From an uncultured Pelagibacteraceae bacterium (GTDB taxonomy: Bacteria; Pseudomonadota; Alphaproteobacteria; Pelagibacterales; Pelagibacteraceae): a stretch of DNA of 64,000 nt. A program made the position numbers and the translations under genes. The DNA is taken from the NCBI GenBank assembly GCA_902630925.1, contig CACOWO010000002.1, forward strand, positions 1 through 64,000, written 5' to 3'. Every line of letters starts with the position of its first letter. Within the stretch, counting starts at the first letter, position 1. Below, in pieces: positions 1 through 9,022 of the stretch. The notes under the pieces were generated by a model. The model was given only the letters and a program-made list of their open reading frames with translations, did not search any database and was not told the DNA's origin.

Positions 1-47
1 TATTTTAATTAAGATTTTAAAATAGATATGGAGTATTTAACATCAAC

Positions 48-53
48 AGGAGG
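48..53 (+). promoter_or_regulatory. Strong Shine-Dalgarno before the purine permease
   Basis: A full AGGAGG lies 7 bases before the ATG at 61. Most genes in this window have weak or no recognisable ribosome binding site, so this one stands out and fixes the start. The 60 bases ahead of the gene are too short to hold a purine riboswitch aptamer, and the window edge cuts off anything further upstream. Confidence 0.8.
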
Positions 54-60
54 TTTTTAG

Positions 61-1371
61 ATGTTAAATAAATATTTTGAGTATAGAAAACACAAAACGA
101 ATTTTAGAACTGAAGTAATTGCTGGTGTAACGACTTTTCTTACAATGGCATACATTATGTTCTTAAATCCCTTTATTCTATCTGGCGAATTTGCTGGAAC
201 AGAAAAAGGTTTTTTTGATTTTGGAGCAGTATTCACTGCAACAATTTTAGCAACTGCTGTAGCTTGTTTTATCATGGCGTTCCATGGAAAAACTTGGCCG
301 GTAGGATTAGCGCCTGGAATGGGTATTAACGCATTTGTTGCTTACGGAGTTGTTGCCGGACAAGGCTATACACCTCAAGCTGCATTAGGTGCTGTGCTTG
401 TTGCTGGTGTAATCTTCTTAGCAATTTCATTAACACCGATAAGAGCGTGGTTGATTAATTCAATTCCAAAAAGCTTAAAACTTGGAATTGGTGCAGGAAT
501 TGGTTTGTTCTTAGCAATCATTGGTTTGGAGATTATGGGAGTGGTTGGTGATCACCCTGTAACATTAGTTACATTAGGTGACATTAAAAATCCTTTAGTA
601 CTTTTAGCATGTGCAACTTTCGTGTTCATGATTGTTCTAGAGAAAATGAAAGTTAAAGGAAATATTATAATTGGTATTTTACTTTTTAGTATCATTGCAT
701 GGGCAACGGGTTTAGCTAAATTTAATGGAGTGGTAGGATCAATTCCTCCAATGACTTATTTATTTGAGTTTGATCTTAAAGCTGCATTCACTGCTGGTAT
801 GGCTTCAATTGTTTTCACTTTATTATTTATCGACTTTTTTGATACAGCTGGAACATTAACTTCAGTAGCTAATGTTGCTGGAAAAGTTGATAGAAAAGGT
901 AAAGTGCAAGACATTGATAAAGCAATGTTATCAGATAGTGTTGGTACAGTTGCAGGAGCAATGATGGGTACAACTACTGTAACAAGTTATGTTGAGTCTG
1001 GTTCAGGCGTAAAAGCAGGCGGTAGAACAGGAATGACATCTTTAGTTATTGGTGTTTTATTCTTAGCTTGTTTATTCTTTGCACCCTTAGCAACAAGCTT
1101 GCCAAAAGAAATAGATGGAGCAGCTTTACTTTATGTAGCTATTTTATTCGTAAGAAACATTACTGACATAGAATGGAACGATATAGCCGAGTCAGGTCCA
1201 GCCGTGCTTGCAATGATTGTTATGCCACTCACTTATAGTATTAGTAATGGTATTGCTTTAGCTTTCATTGCTTATGCATTAATTAGAATTTTTACTGGTA
1301 AGTTCGGTAAAACTTCTCCTGCAATTTGGGTAATTGCTGCAGCTAGTGTTTTAAGCTTTTATATAGGTTAA
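61..1371 (+). CDS. AzgA/NCS2-family purine permease
   Basis: Inner-membrane importer of purine bases (adenine, guanine or hypoxanthine), 436 residues, hydrophobic almost throughout with about 12 membrane segments. The family signature GLAPGMGINAF is at residues 82-92, and a second conserved loop, ESGSGVKAGGRTG, lies in the second half. Both fit the AzgA/PbuG branch rather than the UraA branch. The start is fixed by an AGGAGG site. It converges with a purine phosphoribosyltransferase 29 bases away, so the two plausibly form an uptake-and-salvage pair although they lie on opposite strands. The exact base transported cannot be read from sequence. Confidence 0.9.
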   Translation: MLNKYFEYRKHKTNFRTEVIAGVTTFLTMAYIMFLNPFILSGEFAGTEKGFFDFGAVFTATILATAVACFIMAFHGKTWPVGLAPGMGINAFVAYGVVAGQGYTPQAALGAVLVAGVIFLAISLTPIRAWLINSIPKSLKLGIGAGIGLFLAIIGLEIMGVVGDHPVTLVTLGDIKNPLVLLACATFVFMIVLEKMKVKGNIIIGILLFSIIAWATGLAKFNGVVGSIPPMTYLFEFDLKAAFTAGMASIVFTLLFIDFFDTAGTLTSVANVAGKVDRKGKVQDIDKAMLSDSVGTVAGAMMGTTTVTSYVESGSGVKAGGRTGMTSLVIGVLFLACLFFAPLATSLPKEIDGAALLYVAILFVRNITDIEWNDIAESGPAVLAMIVMPLTYSISNGIALAFIAYALIRIFTGKFGKTSPAIWVIAAASVLSFYIG

Positions 1372-1378
1372 TGATTTT

Positions 1379-1400
1379 AGGGCCGGCTAACACTGGCCCT
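1379..1400 (+). terminator. Hairpin terminator between convergent genes
   Basis: Arms AGGGCCGG and CTGGCCCT form an 8-bp stem (one G-T pair) around a 6-base loop. It is followed on the plus strand by a T-rich stretch, so it mainly serves the permease. It fills almost the whole 29-base gap before the converging phosphoribosyltransferase. It is the only one of the nine convergent junctions in this window with room for a hairpin. Confidence 0.75.
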
Positions 1401-1928
1401 TTAATTACTTTGATGTTTTTTAATTAAATCTTTTATTCTCACCTCTTCGTAATGTTCAAAAGGTTGAACTATCCAAGGATTGCTATCTAATTTTTGAGCG
1501 CAATAGTCAGGTTCAAACGTAGAGTCTTTCTTTTTCCAAAGAACAGCCGTTTTTATTGATTTGATATTTCCTTGTAAGGGTGGGTATTTTTTAAGCCAAT
1601 CAATGCTCTTATTTAATGTAACTCCTGTATCAGATAAATCATCACATAAAAGAATATTTCCTCTCATTTCTTGAACTGTTGAGCTCATTTCTCGAGAAAA
1701 AACTAGCTCACCTTGTTGATCTTCAGTTCCTTGTCCAGAATAGGACTCTACAGCTAAATAAGCACATTTTAGTTTAAACACCCTGCTCAACACATCTATA
1801 ATGGGAGCTCCACCTCTCATAATGCCAATTAACATATCAGGCTTGTATCCACTTTGGTGAATTTGTATTGCGAGTTTTTCAACGATTAGATTATACTCTT
1901 TCCAATCAACAATAAGTTTATCTGCCAT
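1401..1928 (-). CDS. Purine phosphoribosyltransferase (Gpt/Hpt-like)
   Basis: Cytoplasmic type I phosphoribosyltransferase, 175 residues, converting a free purine base plus PRPP to the nucleotide. The PRPP-binding loop ILLCDDLSDTGVTL is at residues 92-105, and the MRGG loop that binds pyrophosphate is at 37-40. Length and motifs resemble xanthine-guanine phosphoribosyltransferase more than adenine phosphoribosyltransferase, but base specificity is not certain. It converges on a purine permease, which supports a salvage role. ATG start at 1928. Confidence 0.82.
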   Translation of the reverse strand: MADKLIVDWKEYNLIVEKLAIQIHQSGYKPDMLIGIMRGGAPIIDVLSRVFKLKCAYLAVESYSGQGTEDQQGELVFSREMSSTVQEMRGNILLCDDLSDTGVTLNKSIDWLKKYPPLQGNIKSIKTAVLWKKKDSTFEPDYCAQKLDSNPWIVQPFEHYEEVRIKDLIKKHQSN

Positions 1929-1961
1929 GAAAAAAATTAGTTTATTTTTAGGGAGTTGTAA

Positions 1962-2249
1962 ATGAAAGGTTACGTAGTTTGTGTATATAAAAATATAAGT
2001 AATGAGGAAAAGCTTAAGGAATATGCTGCTAAAGCTAGAGCTGCGGTGGAAAAATATAAAGGTAAATTTCTAATCAGGGGCGGTAAAGCTATCACCAATG
2101 AAGGTGAAAGATCACCAAGAACCGTAGTTATCGAATTTCCTTCTTACGACGAGGCAAATTTATTTTATAAATCGAAAGAATATCAAGAAGCACACGAAAT
2201 TTTAAAAGGTAATGCCATAAGACATCATCAAACTATTGAAGGTGCTTAA
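1962..2249 (+). CDS. DUF1330 family protein
   Basis: Small cytoplasmic protein of 95 residues with the dimeric alpha/beta-barrel fold typical of DUF1330. It shows the family pattern of an N-terminal Y-x-V strand, a central FLIRGG segment at about 57-62, and a C-terminal R-x-HH near the end. No catalytic function is established for the family. AGGGAG lies just ahead of the ATG. Its last four bases overlap the end of the convergent glycosylase gene. Nothing in the neighbourhood points to a specific role. Confidence 0.8.
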   Translation: MKGYVVCVYKNISNEEKLKEYAAKARAAVEKYKGKFLIRGGKAITNEGERSPRTVVIEFPSYDEANLFYKSKEYQEAHEILKGNAIRHHQTIEGA

Positions 2250-2872
2250 TATTGTATTGGCTCATCATCTATTGACCGCCATAAATACCAAGTTGCTACC
2301 GAACAATAGGGCGTAAATTTTTTATAAAGCTTATTAAGGAATATCTTTGGAGGTAAATATTTCTTATTGTAATTATTTGAAATAGCCCTGAGTAATCCAA
2401 TATCTTGTAGAGGCCATATATTTGAGCGATTTAATGTAAAAAGCAATATCATTTCTGCTGACCACCTTCCTATTTGTTTTAGATTGGATAAATATTCTAT
2501 AGCTTCCTCGTCGGTCATTTTTTTTATTAAGTGAGGCTTAAAAGTTTTATTTAATGTTCTCTTAGCTAAATCTTTTATACCTTTAACTTTTTGTTTACTT
2601 AAACCACAACTTTTTAGGCTGCTGAATGGTAATTTACTTACAGTTCTTGCGTTAATTTTATTTTTACATTTTTTCTTGAATTTCAAAAAAACTGAGTCAG
2701 CAGCCACAACGCTTATTTGTTGGCCAATAATACTCTTGCATAATGAAAAAAAAATATCATTACGCGTAATAAGACTTCCATCTTTATATTCGGTTATTAG
2801 CTTTTTCATCACTTTATCTCTTTTTGATAAAATTTTTTTAGCTCTTACCCAATATTTAGGAGGCCTACTCAT
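2246..2872 (-). CDS. DNA-3-methyladenine glycosylase II-like (AlkA, HhH-GPD)
   Basis: Base-excision repair glycosylase of 208 residues, expected to remove alkylated purines. The helix-hairpin-helix GPD region is seen as LKQIGRWSAEM followed by PLQDIGL, where Asp157 is the expected catalytic aspartate. The protein lacks the N-terminal extension of E. coli AlkA and matches the short bacterial form. No Fe-S cysteine cluster of the MutY/Nth type is present. The ATG overlaps the stop of the upstream DMT transporter gene by four bases (ATGA), so both are probably co-transcribed and translationally coupled. Confidence 0.82.
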   Translation of the reverse strand: MSRPPKYWVRAKKILSKRDKVMKKLITEYKDGSLITRNDIFFSLCKSIIGQQISVVAADSVFLKFKKKCKNKINARTVSKLPFSSLKSCGLSKQKVKGIKDLAKRTLNKTFKPHLIKKMTDEEAIEYLSNLKQIGRWSAEMILLFTLNRSNIWPLQDIGLLRAISNNYNKKYLPPKIFLNKLYKKFTPYCSVATWYLWRSIDDEPIQY

Positions 2873-3750
2873 GTTCTAGGGGCTATGATTTGCTTCTTCA
2901 ATTTATTTTCTCTCATAAAGATTATTAAAGAACTAGCGATGACTAGAGATGCCCCAAGTAATGTTAAAATTTTCGGTATTTCGCTCCAAATAAAATACCC
3001 GAAAATAATTGCGAAAACTAAACTCAAGTATTTTATTGGGGTTACAAGTGATGCCTCGGCTAACCTATAACTTTGAGTTAATAATAAATTAGCTATACTA
3101 CCGCATAAACCAAGAATTAAAAATAATACAAGATCTATTAAAGTTGGTATTTTCCAATCAGTAAAGAATATTGTCACTAAACCCAAAAGAGTACAAAGTA
3201 ATGTAAAATAAAATGCAATTGTATAATTTGCTTCTGTTTTAGATAAAGATCTAACGCTAATAGCTACGCAGGCAAAAAATATACAAAACACAATTGGTGT
3301 AATATAATAATAGTTTACATCAACAAATGCTGGTTGAACAATTAATAACATTCCAAGAAAACCGAGAAATACAGCTGACCATCTTTTTATTCCAACCTTT
3401 TCAGATAAAAAAAAAATTGATGCAATTGTAACGAATATTGGGCCACCGAATGTTAATGAAACTACATCGGCTAAAGGCAATTCTCTTAATCCTAAAAATA
3501 ATGCAATTATTGCAAGGGCTCCACTTATAGCTCTAAAAGCATGAAGGCCAGGACGCGAAGTTTTATAAAAAGAAAATATTTTATCTTTTGGTATAATAAA
3601 AAATATTGGAATAAATCCTATAAAAAATCTTAAAAAAAGAACTTGGCCAACTGGATAATAGTCTAGCCATTTTACGCAGATATCCATAATGGAGAAGCAA
3701 ATTACACTTCCTACCATGTACAATACGCCTATTTGATTTTGTGTTAACAA
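2869..3750 (-). CDS. EamA/DMT-family transporter
   Basis: Inner-membrane protein of 293 residues with ten hydrophobic segments arranged as two EamA repeats, the normal architecture of drug/metabolite exporters. The C-terminus is a short lysine-rich tail. The substrate cannot be deduced. The start shown is a TTG. The next ATG, 11 codons in (3717), would cut into the first membrane helix, so the TTG is preferred. It is coupled by a 4-base overlap to the AlkA-like gene downstream and is divergent from msrA across 39 bases. Confidence 0.8.
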   Translation of the reverse strand: MLTQNQIGVLYMVGSVICFSIMDICVKWLDYYPVGQVLFLRFFIGFIPIFFIIPKDKIFSFYKTSRPGLHAFRAISGALAIIALFLGLRELPLADVVSLTFGGPIFVTIASIFFLSEKVGIKRWSAVFLGFLGMLLIVQPAFVDVNYYYITPIVFCIFFACVAISVRSLSKTEANYTIAFYFTLLCTLLGLVTIFFTDWKIPTLIDLVLFLILGLCGSIANLLLTQSYRLAEASLVTPIKYLSLVFAIIFGYFIWSEIPKILTLLGASLVIASSLIIFMRENKLKKQIIAPRT

Positions 3751-3789
3751 TTTACTATCCTTTCTTCTTCAAAATATATTAAATAACTT

Positions 3790-4236
3790 ATGCAGAAATG
3801 TACACTTGCTCTTGGCTGTTTTTGGAAACCTGAGGAAAACTATAAAAGTAAACCCGGTATATTAGAAACTGAAGTGGGCTACGCGGGCGGTAATAGTGGG
3901 CAAACAACGTACGAAGAGGTTTGTACAGGAAAAACTGGACATGCGGAAGTTGTAAGGCTTACCTTTGATGAAAATAAAATTTCCTTTAAAAAAATATTAG
4001 ATTTATTTTTTAAAATGCATGATCCGACACAAAAGGATATGCAATTTCCAGATGTAGGAACTCAATATAGAAGTGAGATTTTTTATGAAAATGAAATGCA
4101 AAAACAAGATGCTTCAGAAGTTTTAGCTGAGTTTAACAAAAAATTTGATGGTAAAATTCAAACGAATATTTCAAAAATTAAAAACTATTGTAAAGCTGAA
4201 GAGTATCATCAAAAATATATTGAAAAAAACAAGTAA
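3790..4236 (+). CDS. msrA: Peptide methionine sulfoxide reductase A
   Basis: Reduces methionine-S-sulfoxide in proteins and free methionine. It has 148 residues, the compact form of the family. The catalytic motif GCFW is at residues 9-12 with Cys10 as nucleophile. A later Cys in NYCKAEEYHQ is the likely resolving residue, followed by the conserved HQKYI. Its stop codon overlaps the ATG of the sulfurtransferase gene (TAATG), so the two are coupled. MsrB is not in this window. The context suggests a sulfur/oxidative repair cassette. Confidence 0.93.
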   Translation: MQKCTLALGCFWKPEENYKSKPGILETEVGYAGGNSGQTTYEEVCTGKTGHAEVVRLTFDENKISFKKILDLFFKMHDPTQKDMQFPDVGTQYRSEIFYENEMQKQDASEVLAEFNKKFDGKIQTNISKIKNYCKAEEYHQKYIEKNK

Positions 4237-5048
4237 TGCACCAACTAGTTTCAACAGAATGGTTATGTAAAAATTTAGAAAAAGTAAAAATTTTAGATGC
4301 TAGTTGGCATCTTCCTAATGCTAATAGAAATTCTTATGAGGAATATAAAACAGAACATATTATTAATTCTTTATTTTTTGATATAGATAAAAATTCAAAC
4401 CAAAAAACTAATCTTCCACATATGCTTCCGTCTAAGAATGATTGGGAAATAATTGTATCTAATTTAGGGATATCTAATTCAGATCACGTAATTGTCTATG
4501 ATAATTCAGATGTTTTTAGTTCCTGTAGAGTTTGGTACACTTTTTTGTATTTTGGTCATGACCCAAAACTAATCTCAGTATTAGATGGAGATTTTAAAAA
4601 ATGGACAAATGAAAAACGGCCCACTACTAAAGAAATAGCTACCACTGATAGATCTAAATATATTGCAGTTGAAAATACATCTCTTGTGATAAATAAAGAT
4701 GAAGTAAATAAAAATATTATTAGTAAGAAATTTCAGTTACTGGACGCCAGAGGAGAGCAAAGATTTTTAGGCTTGCAGCCTGAGCCCCGAAAAGAACTTA
4801 AAAGTGGAAACATTAAGGGATCAGTAAACCTGCCTTTCCAAAAACTTTTAAGAGAAGATAGAACTTTAAAAAAAAAAGAGGATTTAATTGAGATTTTCAA
4901 ATCAAAAAAAGTATCAATTGAAAAAGAAATGGCTTTTACATGTGGTTCTGGAGTAACAGCATGTATTTTAGGTCTAGCTAATTCTATTATAAGTGGTAAA
5001 AAACCTGTAATCTATGACGGTTCGTGGGCAGAGTACGGATTAGATTAA
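4236..5048 (+). CDS. sseA: 3-mercaptopyruvate/thiosulfate sulfurtransferase
   Basis: Two-domain rhodanese of 270 residues. The inactive N-terminal rhodanese domain occupies roughly 1-135. The catalytic domain ends in the loop CGSGVTA with nucleophile Cys236. CG-S/T-GVT-A is the form typical of mercaptopyruvate sulfurtransferase rather than thiosulfate sulfurtransferase (CRKGVTA), so 3-mercaptopyruvate is the favoured donor. It transfers sulfane sulfur to cyanide or thiols, or supplies persulfide. Translationally coupled to msrA upstream; an efflux operon starts 5 bases downstream. Confidence 0.88.
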   Translation: MHQLVSTEWLCKNLEKVKILDASWHLPNANRNSYEEYKTEHIINSLFFDIDKNSNQKTNLPHMLPSKNDWEIIVSNLGISNSDHVIVYDNSDVFSSCRVWYTFLYFGHDPKLISVLDGDFKKWTNEKRPTTKEIATTDRSKYIAVENTSLVINKDEVNKNIISKKFQLLDARGEQRFLGLQPEPRKELKSGNIKGSVNLPFQKLLREDRTLKKKEDLIEIFKSKKVSIEKEMAFTCGSGVTACILGLANSIISGKKPVIYDGSWAEYGLD

Positions 5049-5053
5049 AAAAA

Positions 5054-5926
5054 ATGGAAACATCATCAAAAATTAAAACTCTACTAATAATTTTTTTTAT
5101 AGCTATTTTTGCAATCATAACAGCTAGGCACTTTATAGGTCTTCATTTTGAAAAAAAATTTAGCGTCAGGCCAGCTCCAGGAGTTATCGTTTCTTCAGTT
5201 GAAAAATCTCTTTTTTATAAAAGTATTGAAACTTTTGGTACAGCAATTGCTCAAAAATCGAAAGCTTATAGGGTCCAAGCAAGTAATATAAATGGAAAGC
5301 TTAATTTAGAGAATAGATTTGTAAAAAAAGGAGAAAAAATAATTTCATTGAAAGACGGAGAAAGCTTAATAGCAGATTTTGCTGGCAAAGTAGGAAAAAG
5401 GGAAATAGCTCAAGGTGTCTTGGGTTCAGAAAGTTTAATTATTACACTTGATGATTTAAAAAAAATTGTAATAGATATCAAAGTACCTGAAAATTATGTA
5501 GGTATTCTTAAAACAGGACTAAAAGCTGAGGTTACCAGCTCTGCTTATAAAAAAGTTTTTAAAGGTAAGATAGAAACAATAAGTTCTCGTATTGACCCTT
5601 CTACTAGATCAATCCTTTCAAGAATAATAGTCGACAATTCAAATTTTGAAATTATTCCAGGTCAACTAATGACTGTAAAAATTATTTATGATGAAAAAAA
5701 CCAAATTGGTGTACCGGAAAGTGCGGTAACAATTCAGGGTAATACAGCGTTTGTTTATATCGTAAATGATGATACCGCTGAAAAAAAGAATATTGAAATC
5801 GGTAAAAGAAATTTTGGAAAAGTTTCAGTCATATCCGGATTAAATGAAGGTGATGTTGTAATTAGTGAAGGTGTTTCTAAGGTAAGGGATAAGGGTAAAA
5901 TTAAAATTGTTACATCAGCAAAATAA
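5054..5926 (+). CDS. RND efflux membrane-fusion (HlyD/AcrA-type) subunit
   Basis: Periplasmic adaptor of an RND pump, about 290 residues from the ATG at 5054. A GTG 30 bases upstream would overlap the preceding gene. One N-terminal membrane anchor (about 8-26) is followed by a split lipoyl/barrel-sandwich region and a beta-barrel, including the conserved AEVTSSAYKKVFKGKI segment and the terminal VSGLNEGDVVISEG motif. The coiled-coil hairpin is nearly absent, which makes it unusually short. It is directly followed by its inner-membrane partner. No TolC-type outer-membrane channel gene is nearby. Confidence 0.87.
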   Translation: METSSKIKTLLIIFFIAIFAIITARHFIGLHFEKKFSVRPAPGVIVSSVEKSLFYKSIETFGTAIAQKSKAYRVQASNINGKLNLENRFVKKGEKIISLKDGESLIADFAGKVGKREIAQGVLGSESLIITLDDLKKIVIDIKVPENYVGILKTGLKAEVTSSAYKKVFKGKIETISSRIDPSTRSILSRIIVDNSNFEIIPGQLMTVKIIYDEKNQIGVPESAVTIQGNTAFVYIVNDDTAEKKNIEIGKRNFGKVSVISGLNEGDVVISEGVSKVRDKGKIKIVTSAK

Positions 5927-8900
5927 ATGTTTTTAACTGACCTTTCAATCAAAAGACCTGTTGTAGCCTCAGTAATGAGTTTGGTTTTAGTTATATTTGG
6001 TTTAGTAACCTTTCAAGAAATTCCAACGGATGAATTACCTGATGTTCAACCACCTGTTGTTACAATTCAAACTGAATATAGAGGTGCTTCAGCTGAGATA
6101 GTTGATACACAGATCACGCAAAAAATCGAGGATTTCGTTGGAGGAACTCCAGGATTAGAGACTATTGACTCTTTCAGTGAAGATGAAAGCTCGAGAATTA
6201 CTCTAACATTTGAAACTGATTTAGATTTAGATGATGTGATTAACGATGTCAGAAGTTCTGTGTCTAGAGTTTTAGATAACTTACCAGAAGGAGCTGAACA
6301 ACCAGAAATCTTCAAGCAAAGTGCGGGTATGCGAACTACAATGTGGTTATCCTTCAATTCTGAAACTATGTCTGATTTGGAGCTTACCGATTATGCAGAT
6401 AGATATTTAACTGATACGTTTTCAACTGTAGATGGAGTAGGTCGAGTTATTCTTGGTGGTCAAAGGGAATTATCACTAAGGATTTGGTTAGATCCAATCG
6501 CACTTGCTGCAAGAGATTTAACCACTGAAGAAGTTGAAACGGTACTCAGAAAAGAGAACGTAGAATTTCCAGCAGGAAGAATAGAATCAAAAGACATTGA
6601 TCTAACTATAAAACTGAATAAAGCCTACAGTAATTTAGAAAATTATAAAAATTTACCACTTAAAAGAGCAACGGATGGATCAATTATTACTCTTTCTGAT
6701 GTAGCAAGAGTAGAATTAGGTGCTGAGTCTACGCGTACTATATTTAAAGGTAATGGAAAACAAGTAGTAGGTATAGGAATTTACCAGCAATCGGATGCTA
6801 ATACTATTACTGTTGCCGATGGGATTAAAAGGAAAATTAAAGAGCTCAAGCCTAGTTTGCCTCCGAACACAACTTTAGAAGTTTCGTTCGATAGAAGTAA
6901 TTATATTAAAGCTGCAGTTAAAGAAGTTTATAAAACTCTTTTCATTGCTTTAATTCTAGTGACTATAATTATTTATCTTTTTTTAGGAAATATAAGAGCG
7001 CTTGTAGTTCCTTTGGTAGCTTTACCTGTCTCATTAATTTCAACTTTTTTAGCAATTTATATTTTTGATTTTTCAATCAATCTCTTCACTCTTATGGCTT
7101 TAGTATTAGCAATTGGAATTGTTGTAGATGATGCGATTGTAATGTTAGAAAATATTGTAAGAAGAATTGAGTTGGGAGATACTCCTCTTGTAGCAGCATT
7201 TAAAGGAGCTAAGCAAGTATCATTCGCAATAATTGCTACCACAGTCGTCTTAGTTGCTGTCTTTGTTCCTTTAATTTTTATTAAAGGAATTACAGGTGTA
7301 CTATTTACACAAACTGCAATCACACTCGCAGCCGCTGTAATTATATCAAGTTTTGTCGCTTTATCCCTAAGCCCAATGTTAGCTAGCAAGTTCCTTAGGC
7401 AAAACATGAATAAGTCGAAAATCGTTACAAAATTTGAAAAATTTTTTGAAAATTTAACTTACATATATAAAGTATCTTTGCTTGGTTGGATTAAAAAAAG
7501 AACAACGATAACAATCTTTCTATTAGCCACATTAGCTTTAACTTTATTTTTTTTCAATTTTACAAAAAAAGAATTAATTGCTCCTGAAGACAGAGGGGCG
7601 TTCTTTGTAATCGTTAAAGCACCTCAAGGTTCCGGCTTTAACTTTACAAAAGACAGAGCTGAGGAGATTGAAGAATTATTATTGCCAAATATAGGTAACG
7701 GTGAATATAGAAAATTGATAATGAGAGTGCCTGGTTTTGGTAAATCTGCAAAACAAGTGAATAGTGGTTTTATTATTGTATTGCTTGAACCTTGGAAAAA
7801 AAGAGATCGTCACGGAGTTCAAATAATGAGAGAGTCTTTTGGAAAAATTTCAAAAGTACCGGGTGTATTAGCTTTTCCAATTATGCCTCAAGGAATAAGA
7901 ACAGGAGGAATTGAAAGCCCTGTGCAATTTGTTATTTTAGGAAATACTTATGATCAACTTATTGAATGGAAGGAAATTATTAAAAAAGAGGCAAGAAAAA
8001 ATCCTGGACTTACTTCGATAGAAGATGATTTCGATCTAAACAAACCTCAATTAAACGTAAAAATAGATCAAAAAAAAGCAGCTGATCTTGGAGTTTCAAC
8101 AGAGGATATAGGTAAGACTATTGAAACTATATTTGGATCGAGAAGAGTTACTAACTTTACTAGAGACGGTAAAGAGTATTCTATCATTCTTCAAGGAGAT
8201 ATAAAAGATAGACAAGAGCCCGATAGCATAAGTAAAGTTTTTGTTAGATCAAAGAACAATAATAAACTCGTATCGATCTCTAATCTAGTTGCATATGATG
8301 AGGAAGGTCAGTCACCGTTCCTTGCAAGATATAATAGGCAAAAGGCTGTTACTATTTCAGCAAGATTGGTTGGTGACTATTCACTAGATGAAGCGCTTAA
8401 ATTTTTAGTCCGAGTAGTTGAACAAAATACTCCTCAAGCCAAAATAGCTTACAAGGGTGAAAGCGAAGAATATAAAAAGACTAACACTGAATTGTATGTA
8501 ATTTTTGCACTTGCTTTGATAACTGCTTATCTCGCAATGAGTGCCCAATTTGAAAGTTGGAAACATCCATTTACAATTATGTTAACTGTGCCAATGGCTA
8601 TACTTGGTGGTTTATTGGGTTTACTTGTGGTCGGATCGTCTTTAAACGTTTACAGTCAAATTGCTCTAATAATACTCATAGGATTGTCTGCAAAAAATGG
8701 AATTTTAATTGTCGAATTTGCAAATCAGTTAAGAAAAGAAGGTAAAAATATAGAGGTTGCCGTATTTGAAGCAGCAGCAATAAGATTTAGACCTATACTA
8801 ATGACAAGTTTATCTACAATCATAGGGGTCTTGCCTTTAATACTAGGAACAGGCCCAGGTGCAGCAAGTAGACTAACGGTAGGTATAACTATTTTTGGTG

Positions 8901-9022
8901 GGATGCTTTTTTCCACCTTCTTTACGCTTTATGTAATTCCCACTATTTATACGATTGTCGGAAAAAATACTAAAAGAATCGATGCCGTCGAAATTGATCT
9001 GAACAAACAGCTTAAAAAATAA
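5927..9022 (+). CDS. RND efflux pump inner-membrane permease (HAE1 family)
   Basis: Proton-driven exporter of 1031 residues. It has the classic duplicated RND layout: one N-terminal helix, a large periplasmic loop, six helices, a second periplasmic loop, and five or six helices. The conserved relay segment GIVVDDAIVMLENI carries the paired aspartates in TM4, and GLSAKNGILIVEF matches TM10. Length equals the family norm. The ATG follows the stop of the adaptor gene with no gap. Substrates cannot be inferred. Its end overlaps the convergent lipoprotein gene by 11 bases. Confidence 0.93.
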   Translation: MFLTDLSIKRPVVASVMSLVLVIFGLVTFQEIPTDELPDVQPPVVTIQTEYRGASAEIVDTQITQKIEDFVGGTPGLETIDSFSEDESSRITLTFETDLDLDDVINDVRSSVSRVLDNLPEGAEQPEIFKQSAGMRTTMWLSFNSETMSDLELTDYADRYLTDTFSTVDGVGRVILGGQRELSLRIWLDPIALAARDLTTEEVETVLRKENVEFPAGRIESKDIDLTIKLNKAYSNLENYKNLPLKRATDGSIITLSDVARVELGAESTRTIFKGNGKQVVGIGIYQQSDANTITVADGIKRKIKELKPSLPPNTTLEVSFDRSNYIKAAVKEVYKTLFIALILVTIIIYLFLGNIRALVVPLVALPVSLISTFLAIYIFDFSINLFTLMALVLAIGIVVDDAIVMLENIVRRIELGDTPLVAAFKGAKQVSFAIIATTVVLVAVFVPLIFIKGITGVLFTQTAITLAAAVIISSFVALSLSPMLASKFLRQNMNKSKIVTKFEKFFENLTYIYKVSLLGWIKKRTTITIFLLATLALTLFFFNFTKKELIAPEDRGAFFVIVKAPQGSGFNFTKDRAEEIEELLLPNIGNGEYRKLIMRVPGFGKSAKQVNSGFIIVLLEPWKKRDRHGVQIMRESFGKISKVPGVLAFPIMPQGIRTGGIESPVQFVILGNTYDQLIEWKEIIKKEARKNPGLTSIEDDFDLNKPQLNVKIDQKKAADLGVSTEDIGKTIETIFGSRRVTNFTRDGKEYSIILQGDIKDRQEPDSISKVFVRSKNNNKLVSISNLVAYDEEGQSPFLARYNRQKAVTISARLVGDYSLDEALKFLVRVVEQNTPQAKIAYKGESEEYKKTNTELYVIFALALITAYLAMSAQFESWKHPFTIMLTVPMAILGGLLGLLVVGSSLNVYSQIALIILIGLSAKNGILIVEFANQLRKEGKNIEVAVFEAAAIRFRPILMTSLSTIIGVLPLILGTGPGAASRLTVGITIFGGMLFSTFFTLYVIPTIYTIVGKNTKRIDAVEIDLNKQLKK

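Noticed and set aside
1..60. Possible purine riboswitch before the purine permease
   Set aside because: Only 60 bases are visible and no three-way-junction aptamer pattern is seen.
7057..7407. A 116-codon minus-strand frame inside the RND permease
   Set aside because: It lies fully within a strongly conserved gene in another frame, with no recognisable domain; a shadow frame.
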